Below, in pieces: positions 52,807 through 62,222 of a DNA stretch of 64,000 nucleotides. The stretch lies in contig NZ_CP115483.1 in NCBI RefSeq assembly GCF_027627455.1, positions 4,650,001 through 4,714,000 on the forward strand, written 5' to 3'. Each line of letters starts with the position of its first letter. Position 1 is the stretch's first letter. The position numbers were made by a program, and so were the translations under genes. This stretch comes from Sphingobacterium sp. SYP-B4668. Lineage in GTDB: Bacteria > Bacteroidota > Bacteroidia > Sphingobacteriales > Sphingobacteriaceae. The notes under the pieces are model-generated. The model had not been told where the DNA came from, did no database searches, and saw nothing but the letters and a program-made list of their open reading frames with translations.

Positions 52807-54225
52807 CTAGATATTAAGTTTGTGTTGGGCTTTCAATCCCATCTTGGCACCTATATCGATCATAAAGTGATAAGCCTGATCCCTAGAGTTTGCTATCTCA
52901 CCTTCTAGAATAGCTTCCCGTATGGCATTTTTAATTTTGCCCACCTCTCTACCCGGTCCTAAGTTGAATACTTTCATAATATCCTCACCTGTGATAGGCG
53001 GTTGCCAATTACGAATCTGATCCCGTTCGTCAACGTCTTTAAGCTTCTGCTTGACCAGCTCAAAGTTTTCTCGATATTTTTTCTTTTTAAATTCGTTTTT
53101 AGTAGTGACGTCAGCATGGCAAAGCATCATTAATGCATCAATATCATCCCCAGCCTCAAAAAGAAGACGTCTTACAGCAGAGTCGGTCACGATATCCTGG
53201 GCTAGCACGATAGGGCGTAGATGTAGCAGGACAAGCTTTTGCACAAATTTCATCTTCTCATTTAGAGGCAATTTGAGCTCGGCAAACAATTTGGGTACCA
53301 TGCGAGCGCCTTTATCCTCGTGTCCGTGGAAAGTCCACCCCAGTTTTTTATCAAATCGCTTTGTGGCCGGCTTTGCAATATCGTGCATAATGGCGGCCCA
53401 TCTCAACCAAAGATCGTCGCTATAAGTAGCTACATTGTCCAACACCTCTAGTGTGTGGTAAAAATTATCCTTATGGCCCTTCCCGTCTACAATATCAACA
53501 CCATACAGTTGGTACATAGCCGGGAAAATAAGTGGTAATAGTCCGGTATCGAATAAGTACTTAAACCCGATGGAGGGCTTGGCTGCCATTATAATTTTAT
53601 TCAGCTCGTCGGTAATCCGCTCTTTAGAGATAATATTGATTCGATGCTTAGTCGTCGCGATAGCTGTAAGCGTTGCTAAATCAATCTTAAAGCTCAATTG
53701 TGTCGCAAATCGAATGGCTCGCATCATCCTGAGCGGATCATCCGAAAAAGTCACTTCCGGTTCCAATGGGGTCTTGATAACCCTTTGTTCGATATCCTGG
53801 AGACCATTGAATGGATCCAGTAGCTCTCCGTAGTTGGAGATATTTAGCGAATAGGCCATCGCATTGATGGTAAAATCACGTCTATTTTGATCATCTTCTA
53901 GAGTGCCATTTTCTACAATCGGCTTTCTAGAATCCGAACGATAGGACTCCTTCCTGGCACCCACAAATTCGACATTGAGGCCATCATAGACTAGCATTGC
54001 CGTGCCAAAGCTTTTATAAATCGCCACTTTGGTATGGAGCTTTTCCCCCAACTTGTTGGCAAAATCAATTCCGCTACCTACAATTACCACATCGACGTCA
54101 TTCTTAAATGGCCGCCCCATAATATGGTCACGCACATACCCGCCAATGACATAACATTCGGTATTTGTTTGTGCTGCTAAATCTTTGATATGGGAAAAAA
54201 TCGGATGTTGTAAATTGTCACTCAT
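52807..54225 (-). CDS. CCA tRNA nucleotidyltransferase / poly(A) polymerase family, with HD domain
   Basis: 472 residues. The class II nucleotidyltransferase head has YVIGGYVRDHIMGRPFKNDVDVVIVG near residue 22 (D-x-D metal site), RRDFTINAMAYS near residue 117 and PLRMMRAIRFATQLSFKID near residue 166. A C-terminal HD-type domain with MHDIAKPATKR near residue 282 follows. This layout is that of Bacteroidota tRNA CCA-end enzymes. Whether it adds CCA alone cannot be told from sequence. Gaps of 207 bases on one side and 124 on the other suggest an independent transcript. Confidence 0.88.
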   Translation of the reverse strand: MSDNLQHPIFSHIKDLAAQTNTECYVIGGYVRDHIMGRPFKNDVDVVIVGSGIDFANKLGEKLHTKVAIYKSFGTAMLVYDGLNVEFVGARKESYRSDSRKPIVENGTLEDDQNRRDFTINAMAYSLNISNYGELLDPFNGLQDIEQRVIKTPLEPEVTFSDDPLRMMRAIRFATQLSFKIDLATLTAIATTKHRINIISKERITDELNKIIMAAKPSIGFKYLFDTGLLPLIFPAMYQLYGVDIVDGKGHKDNFYHTLEVLDNVATYSDDLWLRWAAIMHDIAKPATKRFDKKLGWTFHGHEDKGARMVPKLFAELKLPLNEKMKFVQKLVLLHLRPIVLAQDIVTDSAVRRLLFEAGDDIDALMMLCHADVTTKNEFKKKKYRENFELVKQKLKDVDERDQIRNWQPPITGEDIMKVFNLGPGREVGKIKNAIREAILEGEIANSRDQAYHFMIDIGAKMGLKAQHKLNI

Positions 54226-54349
54226 AGCTTGCCACGGTTCTCAAAAAACCTATCAGTTTGCAAAAGTAAGGAAATTTATTATAAATCAACGAGATTGATG
54301 GACAAGTATACAGCATCGCTTTTGGACAATGCTATATTCTGAGCAACTA

Positions 54350-55405
54350 TTAATCGCGATCTTTACTTAATTTACGGAAAGCCAGAGGATTGGCCGTCAA
54401 TTCAGCTTGTTCCCGTCGCCTTTGTACAATATGACAGGCTGTGAAGATAGCTTCCAGAAACGAATCATGGGAAGCCAAATTCTTACCGGCGATGTCATAG
54501 CCAGTACCGTGGTCGGGTGACGTCCTCACAATGGGAAGTCCGGCTGTAAAATTGACCCCTGTGCGGGATGCAATATGCTTAAATGGAATAAGTCCCTGAT
54601 CATGATACATTGCTAGCACGGCGTCAAATTGTGTATAAGTATCGCCAGCAAAGAAACCGTCTGCAGGATAGGGGCCAAAGCAGAAAATGCCTTCTTCATT
54701 TGCTTTTTCTATCGCAGGTCTTATGATATCTCTATCTTCCGTCCCAATGAGGCCATTATCACCAGCATGCGGATTAAGTCCCAGCACGGCAATTTTTGGC
54801 TTTTGAATCCAAAAATCCGTCTTTAGGCTGTTGTGCATCATCCTCAATTTATGCAGAATACTATCTACTGATATCTTAGCCGCAATCTCATTGACAGGAA
54901 TATGTCCGGTGACAACCCCTACCCGTAATTCGTCACTGACCATAAACATCAATACATCATCTGTACCGCATTTTGATTGCAGATACTCCGTATGTCCAGG
55001 AAAGTTGAAACCTTCTTGCTGAATATTATGTTTGTTGATAGGTGCTGTTACTAAAGCATCTATTTTGCCGGCATTTAAATCTTCAACAGCCTTTTCTAAA
55101 GATAGAAAAGCATATTTTCCTCCTATCTCATTCTCCTCACCCAAGGTAATCTTTACATCCTCCTGCCAACAATTGATCATATTGGCACGCTTGGGATTGG
55201 CTTGATCGGGTTCATTTACCACGTTGAAACTAAAATCATTAATACCGATTGCCTTTCTATGAAAGGAAGCTACTTTAGTATTTCCGTAAACAATAGGCGT
55301 AAAAAACTCTAGAATACGACTGTCCATCAAGGATTTAATAATCACTTCTAGACCTATTCCATTCACATCTCCTATAGAAATACCAATTTTTAGTTTTTCA
55401 CGCAT
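54350..55405 (-). CDS. pdxA: 4-hydroxythreonine-4-phosphate dehydrogenase PdxA
   Basis: 351 residues from the ATG at 55405. The frame extends to 55450, but that part holds the promoter. Start KIGISIGDVNGIGLEVIIK is standard. FPGHTEYLQSKCG near residue 135, GLNPHAGDNGLIG near residue 215, VLAMYHDQGLIPFKH near residue 275 and RTSPDHGTGYDIAGK near residue 305 hold the metal-binding histidines and substrate contacts. It oxidises 4-phosphohydroxy-threonine in vitamin B6 synthesis. A promoter with both elements lies just upstream. Confidence 0.93.
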   Translation of the reverse strand: MREKLKIGISIGDVNGIGLEVIIKSLMDSRILEFFTPIVYGNTKVASFHRKAIGINDFSFNVVNEPDQANPKRANMINCWQEDVKITLGEENEIGGKYAFLSLEKAVEDLNAGKIDALVTAPINKHNIQQEGFNFPGHTEYLQSKCGTDDVLMFMVSDELRVGVVTGHIPVNEIAAKISVDSILHKLRMMHNSLKTDFWIQKPKIAVLGLNPHAGDNGLIGTEDRDIIRPAIEKANEEGIFCFGPYPADGFFAGDTYTQFDAVLAMYHDQGLIPFKHIASRTGVNFTAGLPIVRTSPDHGTGYDIAGKNLASHDSFLEAIFTACHIVQRRREQAELTANPLAFRKLSKDRD

Positions 55406-55425
55406 ATATAGTAAATTTAACCTCC

Positions 55426-55456
55426 CAAACTTAGATAAAATGCTTCGCATTCACAA
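55426..55456 (-). promoter_or_regulatory. Promoter of pdxA
   Basis: On the minus strand TTG (55456-55454), a 20-base spacer and TAAGTTTG (55433-55426) form a full Bacteroidota -33/-7 pair, about 20 bases before the ATG at 55405. It supports the shorter start. Confidence 0.6.
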
Positions 55457-55886
55457 ACCGAGCCGCATGCTATCAGCACACTCGTATGTGCCATTAAAAC
55501 AAATCCAGTAGCATACGAACAAATTAAAAAAACAATTTACACATTGTCTTCAATATACTCCGCAACAATGAAAGCATTGTATACAAAAGTTATTTCCCAT
55601 ATCCGCCTTCTCGAAAAGGAAATAGCATAAAACGGGAATAGCAAATAAAACGATAGTAAACTTAACGAAACTTTACTTGATATAAAAACCAACCTCTTGC
55701 TTATATCAAATGCTGTGATCATTTCCAATAAGTGCCGCTACGTCCATATGGAAGAGCATTGCACACCCCTCTGTCCACAAGAGGAAAGTACGACCCTAAA
55801 ACCAACTGGATATTAAGCATATCGATATTTTGTTGAAAATAAATTTTGATAATACATAAATAATAGCAATCTTCACGCTCTGAAAT
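55457..55886. other. Gene-free interval between pdxA and tRNA-Ala
   Basis: About 430 AT-rich bases with no convincing gene. A 63-codon leftward frame (55537-55728) has no family features. Two GCATAC/GTATGC-like inverted pieces near 55463-55517 are too short to call. The tRNA promoter must lie in its right half but is not evident. Confidence 0.45.
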
Positions 55887-55960
55887 GGGGGTTTAGCTCA
55901 TTTGGCTAGAGCGCTTGCCTGGCAGGCAAGAGGTGACCGGTTCGAATCCGGTAATCTCCA
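55887..55960 (+). tRNA. tRNA-Ala (anticodon GGC)
   Basis: 74 bases folding into a complete cloverleaf. Acceptor GGGGGTT pairs with AATCTCC and contains the G3:U70 wobble that marks alanine tRNAs; discriminator A. D-arm GCTC/GAGC, anticodon stem CTTGC/GCAAG with loop CTGGCAG (anticodon GGC), T-arm ACCGG-TTCGAAT-CCGGT. The 3' CCA is not encoded (the gene ends ...CTCCA and continues CTT), so CCA is added by the nucleotidyltransferase. Confidence 0.95.
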
Positions 55961-55967
55961 CTTAAAT

Positions 55968-56006
55968 AAAAAAGCACTTACATTAATTTGTAAGTGCTTT
56001 TTTTAT
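55968..56006 (+). terminator. Terminator of tRNA-Ala
   Basis: AAAAAGCACTTACA, loop TTAATT, TGTAAGTGCTTTTTTT forms a 14-bp stem with a T-tail starting 8 bases after the tRNA. Confidence 0.88.
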
Positions 56007-56115
56007 GCCTATAAATAATACCTCCTAAAAACGACAGCTTTGGTCTTGATTCATTGTTGCCCCACTTTTTTCCCTAAAAAAAGAGAAGCTCGATAGGCTT
56101 GAGGCTGAATATCCT

Positions 56116-56123
56116 TATCTTTG
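56116..56123 (+). promoter_or_regulatory. -7 box of rsmA
   Basis: TATCTTTG exactly matches TAnnTTTG, 17 bases before the ATG at 56141. It supports that start over the upstream in-frame start at 56099. A TTG at 56099 is only 14 bases away, closer than usual. Confidence 0.42.
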
Positions 56124-56140
56124 TCAGCAAACAGATTACT

Positions 56141-56920
56141 ATGAGTACGGTTAGAGCAAAGAAACATTTAGGGCAACACTTTTTAAACGACAAAAATGCA
56201 GCACAAAAGATTGTGGATGCATTGAATCCGCAACTTGGATTTGACAAAGTACTAGAAGTAGGTCCTGGAATGGGCGTCCTATCTGATTTCTTACTCCAAA
56301 ATACGACCTATCAAACGTATATGATTGATGTAGATGCCGAATCTGTAGAATTTTTAGCAGACAAATATCCACAATTGGGCGACCGGCTTATCCATGGAGA
56401 TTTCCTAGCCTTGGACTTCTCTGCCCATTTTGGACCAAAGGTAGCCGTCATTGGGAACTTTCCGTATAATATATCTTCCCAAATCCTGTTTAAGATACTG
56501 GACGAACGAAATCGTGTCGTACAGATGACAGGTATGTTTCAAAAAGAAGTTGCCGAGCGTTGTACAGCAAAACCGGGAAGCAAAGAATATGGGATATTGA
56601 GTGTCTTCTTACAGGCTTATTACGACGTCAAATATTTATTTACGGTCAAAGCCGGAGCATTCAGTCCACCTCCGAAAGTCCTTTCTGGCGTAATCAACAT
56701 GGTCAGAAACGATCGAGAGAAGTTGGACTGCGACGAAAAATTGTTCTGGCGTGTGGTCAAAGCCGGCTTTAACCAAAGACGTAAAACGTTGCGCAACTCT
56801 CTTTCTGGAGTGGTCACAAAAGAGAACATGTCAGACAATCCCCTATACGAACTGCGGGCTGAGCGTCTTTCTGTTGCTGATTTCGTCACGTTAACAAACG
56901 AAATATCATCCACATATTAA
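56141..56920 (+). CDS. rsmA: 16S rRNA dimethyladenosine transferase RsmA (KsgA)
   Basis: 259 residues from ATG 56141 (MSTVRAKKHLGQHFLNDKNAAQKI is the standard start). SAM site VLEVGPGMGVLSDFL near residue 42, acidic DVDAESVEFL, and the catalytic NFPYNIS near residue 108 (N-x-P-Y type) are present. The C-terminal FSPPPKVLSGVI and FNQRRKTLRNSL segments bind rRNA. It dimethylates the two adjacent adenines in the 3' hairpin of 16S rRNA during ribosome assembly. The FAD monooxygenase gene follows after 11 bases and may share the transcript. Confidence 0.94.
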   Translation: MSTVRAKKHLGQHFLNDKNAAQKIVDALNPQLGFDKVLEVGPGMGVLSDFLLQNTTYQTYMIDVDAESVEFLADKYPQLGDRLIHGDFLALDFSAHFGPKVAVIGNFPYNISSQILFKILDERNRVVQMTGMFQKEVAERCTAKPGSKEYGILSVFLQAYYDVKYLFTVKAGAFSPPPKVLSGVINMVRNDREKLDCDEKLFWRVVKAGFNQRRKTLRNSLSGVVTKENMSDNPLYELRAERLSVADFVTLTNEISSTY

Positions 56921-56931
56921 TATAACTGCCC

Positions 56932-58092
56932 ATGCAGCGCTTCGCAATCATAGGAGGAGGGATAGCGGGACTGACCACCGCAATTGGTTTGAGCCAAATA
57001 GGCATCCAAGCAGATATTTACGAAGCAGCGACAGAACTTAAAGGGATTGGTGCTGGCTTTGGCTTGGCGGCAAACGCTATGCAGGCACTTTCCACTCTTG
57101 GATTGCAAGCGGAGGTACTGCAATTGGGACACCTACTGCCCGACTACAATATTTTGGACCAGAGGGGCGATGTTTTGATTTCGCCAGATACAGCTCGCCT
57201 GAGTAGACAGTACCGTCAAAGCAATTTTGCGATACATCGTGCCGATCTCCATCAATTTCTATTGTCCAAAATCCCCAGCACCCAATTACATCTTGGCAAG
57301 CGGGCGATTAGATTGAAGCAAAATGCAAATGGCAGCACCGTCACTTTTGAAGATGGGAGTAGTATTGATGCCGAGTACTTCATTATCGCCGATGGCGTGA
57401 AATCTTCACTACGTCAACAGTTAGACCCTACATCAACTCCACGCTACTCAGGATATACTTGTTGGCGAGGCACGCTGGATAACACTCACATCCAATTGAA
57501 GAAAGGAACCGAGACATGGGGGGCAAGAGGGCGCTTTGGGATGACACCTTTGGCAAACAACTGTATATACTGGTATGCCTGCGTTAATACGGAAGCCAAT
57601 AGTACTGTTCACAAAAATTGGAGCATACATGACCTATATCTCCATTTTGCAGCATATCATGCTTCTATTCCAGAGATTATCCTTTCGACCCAAGAAGAGC
57701 GCTTGATTTGGAATGACATAATAGATATCAAACCATTGAAGAAATTCGCCTTTGGTTCCATCCTTCTCATCGGGGATGCCGCGCATGCGACTACTCCCAA
57801 CATGGGGCAAGGAGCTTGTCAAGCATTAGAAGATGCAGCTGTATTGGTTGATGAGCTCAAAAAGGAGAAAAATATCCAAATGGCATTCCTCAATTTTGAA
57901 AAAAGACGATTAAAGAGAACCAGGTACATTACCGAAACCTCTTGGATGATAGGAAAGGTTGCACAATGGGAAAACCCTTTCCTTGTAAAAACCCGTAATA
58001 TCCTGATGAAAAATCTCCCTAACAGACTACAGCAATACAAACTTAATAAGCTGTTGAATGTTGATTTTATGAGCATAAACAATACAAGATGA
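56932..58092 (+). CDS. FAD-dependent monooxygenase (PHBH-like)
   Basis: 386 residues. The N-terminal dinucleotide site is FAIIGGGIAGLTTAIGLSQ with the acidic end of the second strand in ADIYEA. The DG motif is YFIIADGVKSSLRQQ near residue 150, and the second FAD motif LLIGDAAHATTPNMGQGACQALEDAAVL lies near residue 275. These are hallmarks of class A aromatic hydroxylases and related quinone or tetracycline-modifying enzymes. Substrate unknown. The stop overlaps the next start by 4 bases (ATGA), so it is coupled to the dehydrogenase. Confidence 0.85.
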   Translation: MQRFAIIGGGIAGLTTAIGLSQIGIQADIYEAATELKGIGAGFGLAANAMQALSTLGLQAEVLQLGHLLPDYNILDQRGDVLISPDTARLSRQYRQSNFAIHRADLHQFLLSKIPSTQLHLGKRAIRLKQNANGSTVTFEDGSSIDAEYFIIADGVKSSLRQQLDPTSTPRYSGYTCWRGTLDNTHIQLKKGTETWGARGRFGMTPLANNCIYWYACVNTEANSTVHKNWSIHDLYLHFAAYHASIPEIILSTQEERLIWNDIIDIKPLKKFAFGSILLIGDAAHATTPNMGQGACQALEDAAVLVDELKKEKNIQMAFLNFEKRRLKRTRYITETSWMIGKVAQWENPFLVKTRNILMKNLPNRLQQYKLNKLLNVDFMSINNTR

Positions 58093-59054
58093 ACGTACAT
58101 AAGATATTGATTGTCGACGACGTAGACGAGATATTACTGCACAAACTTGCGAACAATGGAATAGCATTTGATTACTATCCAGATATGGACCGCGTTGGAG
58201 CCGAAAAGGTAATAAGTGGTTACACGGGCCTGGTTATTCGGTCTAAATTTCAAGTCGACCAACCTTTTATGGAATTGGCTCCCCAACTCGCTTTCATTGC
58301 TCGAGCTGGGGCTGGCATGGACAATATTGATGATGTCTATGCTGCTCAGCAGCATATCATGCTTATCAATGCACCGGAGGGAAATCGCGACGCTGTCGGA
58401 GAACATATGATTGGCATGCTGCTCAGTCTAATGAACAACCTCAATCGGGGTCATCTTCAGATTCAAAATGGTCGATGGTGGAGAGAAGAAAATAGAGGTT
58501 ACGAACTGAAAGGTCGTACAGTAGCACTTATTGGATACGGGAACAACGGACAAGCGATGGCTAAAAAGCTATCTGGATTTGAGGTCAACGTAATCGCATA
58601 TGATAAATATAAGACTGGGTTTTCAGACCAATACGCGCGCGAGGTATCGATGGAGGAAGTCGTCAAGCAGGCAGATATCCTTTCTTTTCACATCCCGCTG
58701 ACCAGAGAGACAAGAGGTATGATAGATGAGGAATACTTATTCCACTTTCGCAAACCGATTTTCTTTTTAATGGGCGCTCGTGGAGGAATAGTGGATGTCC
58801 CTGCTGTATTGAAAGGACTCGATACCGGAAGAGTTATCGGAGCGGCATTTGATGTATTACCCGTCGAAAAATTCCCACCTCTCGCCGAGCAAAGTTGGTA
58901 TAGTGACTTAATCAATAGAGACAACGTGCTACTAAGCCCACACGTTGCAGGTTGGACATTCGAAAGCTACATCAAACTATCAGAAGTAGTTGCCGATAAA
59001 ATCATCGACTATTTAAAAGAGAGCGACGGCACCCCATACGAGCACAAATTGTAG
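58089..59054 (+). CDS. D-2-hydroxyacid dehydrogenase (PGDH/GHPR-like)
   Basis: 321 residues. The substrate domain is split, and the NAD-binding site is VALIGYGNNGQAMAKKL near residue 154. Catalytic positions are the Arg in MGARGGIVDV near residue 235, the Glu in the DVLPVEKFPP area near residue 258 and His in LSPHVAGWTFES near residue 283. No C-terminal ACT domain is present, unlike long serine-pathway enzymes. It is coupled to the monooxygenase by ATGA. Its last 42 bases overlap the convergent membrane-protein gene. Confidence 0.87.
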   Translation: MNVHKILIVDDVDEILLHKLANNGIAFDYYPDMDRVGAEKVISGYTGLVIRSKFQVDQPFMELAPQLAFIARAGAGMDNIDDVYAAQQHIMLINAPEGNRDAVGEHMIGMLLSLMNNLNRGHLQIQNGRWWREENRGYELKGRTVALIGYGNNGQAMAKKLSGFEVNVIAYDKYKTGFSDQYAREVSMEEVVKQADILSFHIPLTRETRGMIDEEYLFHFRKPIFFLMGARGGIVDVPAVLKGLDTGRVIGAAFDVLPVEKFPPLAEQSWYSDLINRDNVLLSPHVAGWTFESYIKLSEVVADKIIDYLKESDGTPYEHKL

Positions 59055-59882
59055 AATAAGACTTAAATCCAACAGATAGGTATAGTGATAATGTCCTTGT
59101 TTCTTGAACACCAAGAATCGGAGGAATATCGCAATGATTAAATCGGTCAAAAACAACGATATTTTGATTTCCCAACTACAATCTGTAAAAAAAAGCAATA
59201 TAGCGTGTACCGATAGCAAAAGATAGCATAGTCGCTTCGCATTTCTCTCTCCCAGCATATTGGGAAGTGTCTTCAAGTGATAGTAAGAATCCTGTGCAAT
59301 ATCCCGTATATCAAAAGGCAAGGTGCATATGATTAAAAACAAAAACTTCAGTACCGACAGGCTACTGAGTAACGCTGTATCAATCTGTACTCCCTCGGCA
59401 TACAATTCGACATAGGGCAACACCACACTACTGCATACCCATATAAAGGCAATATGAAAGATTTTTGCTCCTGGGAGTTGTCTCAGCCCTACTTTGCGAT
59501 TTTCGTACCGAAATAGGGGTAATCCATACAATACACTGATGACACCTATACCTCCCAAAAACAAAACTGCCCAGAGCTGAATATAAAACAAGCACCACAG
59601 CAAAGCAGCAGCAGCGATGATGGCATTAAACCATAACAACCATTCATGTGCAAATACCCACTTTGTGCGTGCGTATTTAGACGCTTGAGGGTCTACCGGC
59701 TTAGACCATAATAGACTGAAGTTGTAAAGCAACAGTGTAGCCGCTCCTTCAATCACAACAATCGGATAGTCGATCGCTTGATCAAAGACAAAATAAGTCA
59801 TAGCACACTGTGCCATTGCTGCACATGCAATGAGCAAATTGGTATATATGGAGATATAAAACAGCTGTCTAATGAACCGCAT
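59013..59882 (-). CDS. UbiA-like membrane prenyltransferase homologue
   Basis: 289 residues with about nine membrane helices. The second aspartate motif of the UbiA superfamily is intact: FDIRDIAQDSYYHLKTLPNMLGE near residue 198. At the place of the first NDxxDxxxD motif (about residue 55-70) the sequence reads YNFSLLWSKPVDPQAS, so the usual metal-binding aspartates are lacking. It may be an atypical prenyltransferase or have lost activity. Its coding end overlaps the dehydrogenase gene by 42 bases on the opposite strand. Confidence 0.7.
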   Translation of the reverse strand: MRFIRQLFYISIYTNLLIACAAMAQCAMTYFVFDQAIDYPIVVIEGAATLLLYNFSLLWSKPVDPQASKYARTKWVFAHEWLLWFNAIIAAAALLWCLFYIQLWAVLFLGGIGVISVLYGLPLFRYENRKVGLRQLPGAKIFHIAFIWVCSSVVLPYVELYAEGVQIDTALLSSLSVLKFLFLIICTLPFDIRDIAQDSYYHLKTLPNMLGERNAKRLCYLLLSVHAILLFFTDCSWEIKISLFLTDLIIAIFLRFLVFKKQGHYHYTYLLDLSLILQFVLVWGAVALF

Positions 59883-60084
59883 CCAGACTAGATTTCAAAT
59901 TGTAATGACAAAATAACAATTGTGTTATGTAAATCATAAATTTCGTGATTAGGTATTTAAAAATTGATATTTAGTAGCGAAAAAAGTAAATTAGTGCTTC
60001 ATTTATCCAGAATGGACAATATGAATAAATATTTGTCCGATTCAGATAAACATAGGAGATAATTAAGAATAAACCAATATAAAA

Positions 60085-62001
60085 ATGAATCTACAGATTA
60101 AATCATTTGAAGAATATCAAGATGCCTACAAAAAGAGTGTAGAAAATCCTGAGGAATTCTGGGCGGGTATTGCCGAGAACTTTTTTTGGAAACGTAAGTG
60201 GACAAATGTCCTGGATTGGAATTTTAAAGAGCCGAAGATCAAATGGTTTGAGGGGGGGAAACTTAATATTACTGAGAATTGCTTAGATCGCCATATCTAT
60301 AACCTTGGGGATAAACCAGCGATTATTTGGGAGCCTAACGACCCAAATGAGGCGCATCGTATCCTTTCATACAAGCAATTGCTTGCGAAAGTGGAACAAT
60401 TCGCCAATGTATTAAAAAATAACAACATCCGTAAAGGGGATCGGGTTTGTATCTATTTGCCTATGGTTCCTGAGTTGGTCATCGCCGTATTGGCTTGTGC
60501 TCGTATTGGAGCTATCCACAACGTTGTATTCGGTGGATTTTCGGCTCAATCTATTGCCGACCGTATCAACGATGCCCAATGTAAGCTCGTCGTTACTTCT
60601 GATGGCAGTTTCCGTGGCAATAAGACCATTGACCTTAAGAATATAGTAGATGATGCCTTGTTACAGTGTGACACAATTGAAAAGGTAATCGTGCTTACAC
60701 GTACACGCACGCCAGTATCTATGATTAAAGGCAGAGACGTATGGTGGGAGGATGAAATCAAAAAAGTAGAGACACAAGGCAACCCTGCTTGCCCTGCTGA
60801 AGAAATGGATGCAGAAGATACATTATTTATCCTCTATACGTCTGGCTCCACAGGCAAACCCAAAGGTATCGTACATACTACCGGAGGTTACATGGTATAT
60901 GCGGGTTACACGTTCACAAATACTTTCCAATATCAAGCTGGAGATGTACATTTCTGTACTGCCGACATCGGTTGGATCACCGGGCATAGTTACATTATCT
61001 ATGGACCGCTATCCCAAGGAGCCACTTCTTTAATGTTTGAAGGAGTTCCGACTTATCCGGATGCAGGTCGCTTGTGGGATATCGTAGCCAAACACAAGGT
61101 GAATATCCTATACACAGCTCCTACGGCTATTCGTTCATTAATGGCTTTTGGAAATGATTTTGTAGAGGGGAAAGATTTGTCTTCGATCAAAACACTAGGT
61201 TCTGTTGGAGAGCCAATCAATGAAGAGGCTTGGCATTGGTTTGACGAAAAAGTAGGCAAAGGTCAAGCGCCAATCGTCGATACATGGTGGCAGACGGAGA
61301 ACGGTGGTCATCTCATCACTCCAATTGCAGGTATTACACCGACTATCCCGGGATACGCCATGCTCCCACTTCCAGGTGTACAGCCTACATTAATGGATGA
61401 GAATGGGGAAGAAATAAAAGGCAATGATGTCTCTGGAAATCTTTGTATTAAATTTCCTTGGCCTGGTATGCTCCGTACAACATGGGGTGACCATGAGAGA
61501 TGTAGACAGACTTATTTTGCAACCTACGAAAACATGTATTTCACCGGTGATGGTTGCTACCGCAGTCCCGAAGGGTATTACAAAATTACAGGACGTGTCG
61601 ATGATGTATTAAACGTATCGGGCCACCGTATAGGTACAGCCGAGGTAGAAAATGCAATCAATATGCACTCTGACGTAGTAGAATCTGCAATCGTAGGATA
61701 CCCACATGCCGTGAAAGGACAAGGAATATATGCGTATGTCATTGCCAACCACCATATCGATGCGGAAAGTACGCGTAAGGATATCTTACAGACCATCACC
61801 CGGCTGATAGGTGCGATTGCAAAACCGGATATCATCCAATTCGTACCTGAACTACCCAAGACAAGATCTGGGAAGATTATGCGCCGTATCCTGCGTAAGA
61901 TAGCTGAGGGCGAAGAATCCAACTTAGGCGATACATCTACCCTACAAGACCCGACAATTGTGGAAACGATTGTGGAAGGTGCTAGGGAGTTTAAAAAATA
62001 G
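60085..62001 (+). CDS. acs: Acetyl-CoA synthetase
   Basis: 638 residues of the AMP-forming ANL ligase family, normal length. P-loop YTSGSTGKPKGIVHT near residue 250, GWITGHSYIIYGPL near residue 295, the DTWWQTENGGH motif near residue 395 and the acetylatable lysine in KTRSGKIMRRIL near residue 593 are typical of Acs. It activates acetate to acetyl-CoA through acetyl-AMP. It is monocistronic and ends at an unusually long hairpin. Upstream 59883-60084 is an AT-rich gap with no exact TAnnTTTG box. Confidence 0.93.
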   Translation: MNLQIKSFEEYQDAYKKSVENPEEFWAGIAENFFWKRKWTNVLDWNFKEPKIKWFEGGKLNITENCLDRHIYNLGDKPAIIWEPNDPNEAHRILSYKQLLAKVEQFANVLKNNNIRKGDRVCIYLPMVPELVIAVLACARIGAIHNVVFGGFSAQSIADRINDAQCKLVVTSDGSFRGNKTIDLKNIVDDALLQCDTIEKVIVLTRTRTPVSMIKGRDVWWEDEIKKVETQGNPACPAEEMDAEDTLFILYTSGSTGKPKGIVHTTGGYMVYAGYTFTNTFQYQAGDVHFCTADIGWITGHSYIIYGPLSQGATSLMFEGVPTYPDAGRLWDIVAKHKVNILYTAPTAIRSLMAFGNDFVEGKDLSSIKTLGSVGEPINEEAWHWFDEKVGKGQAPIVDTWWQTENGGHLITPIAGITPTIPGYAMLPLPGVQPTLMDENGEEIKGNDVSGNLCIKFPWPGMLRTTWGDHERCRQTYFATYENMYFTGDGCYRSPEGYYKITGRVDDVLNVSGHRIGTAEVENAINMHSDVVESAIVGYPHAVKGQGIYAYVIANHHIDAESTRKDILQTITRLIGAIAKPDIIQFVPELPKTRSGKIMRRILRKIAEGEESNLGDTSTLQDPTIVETIVEGAREFKK

Positions 62002-62020
62002 ACACGCGTAGAAAATGTCT

Positions 62021-62075
62021 ACAGAATAGCAAAAGCGCATGACCGAAATTCGGTCATGCGCTTTTGCTATTCTGT
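62021..62075. terminator. Long perfect hairpin after acs
   Basis: Two exact 27-base complementary arms (start ACAGAATAGC, end GCTATTCTGT) around a single A. The central part with AAAAGCGC...GCGCTTTT looks like a bidirectional terminator. The extra symmetric arms make it far longer than normal. Confidence 0.75.
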
Positions 62076-62222
62076 GAACGTTTATATTCGTTAAAAATCA
62101 AGTTAAGGGGGCGAGCTGTTGCTTGGGATTGGTCTATTCGAAAGGAAAACCCCAATAAAATTCTGTTTTTTCGGTATTTTTTTAGTATTTTGTTTGACTC
62201 AAAACTTTTAAACAAAGACTAA

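Noticed and set aside
60252..60258. G7 run in acs as a phase-variation tract
   Set aside because: Acs is a conserved metabolic enzyme and seven G code for an ordinary Glu-Gly-Gly stretch; kept only as a caution against over-reading the G8 tracts.
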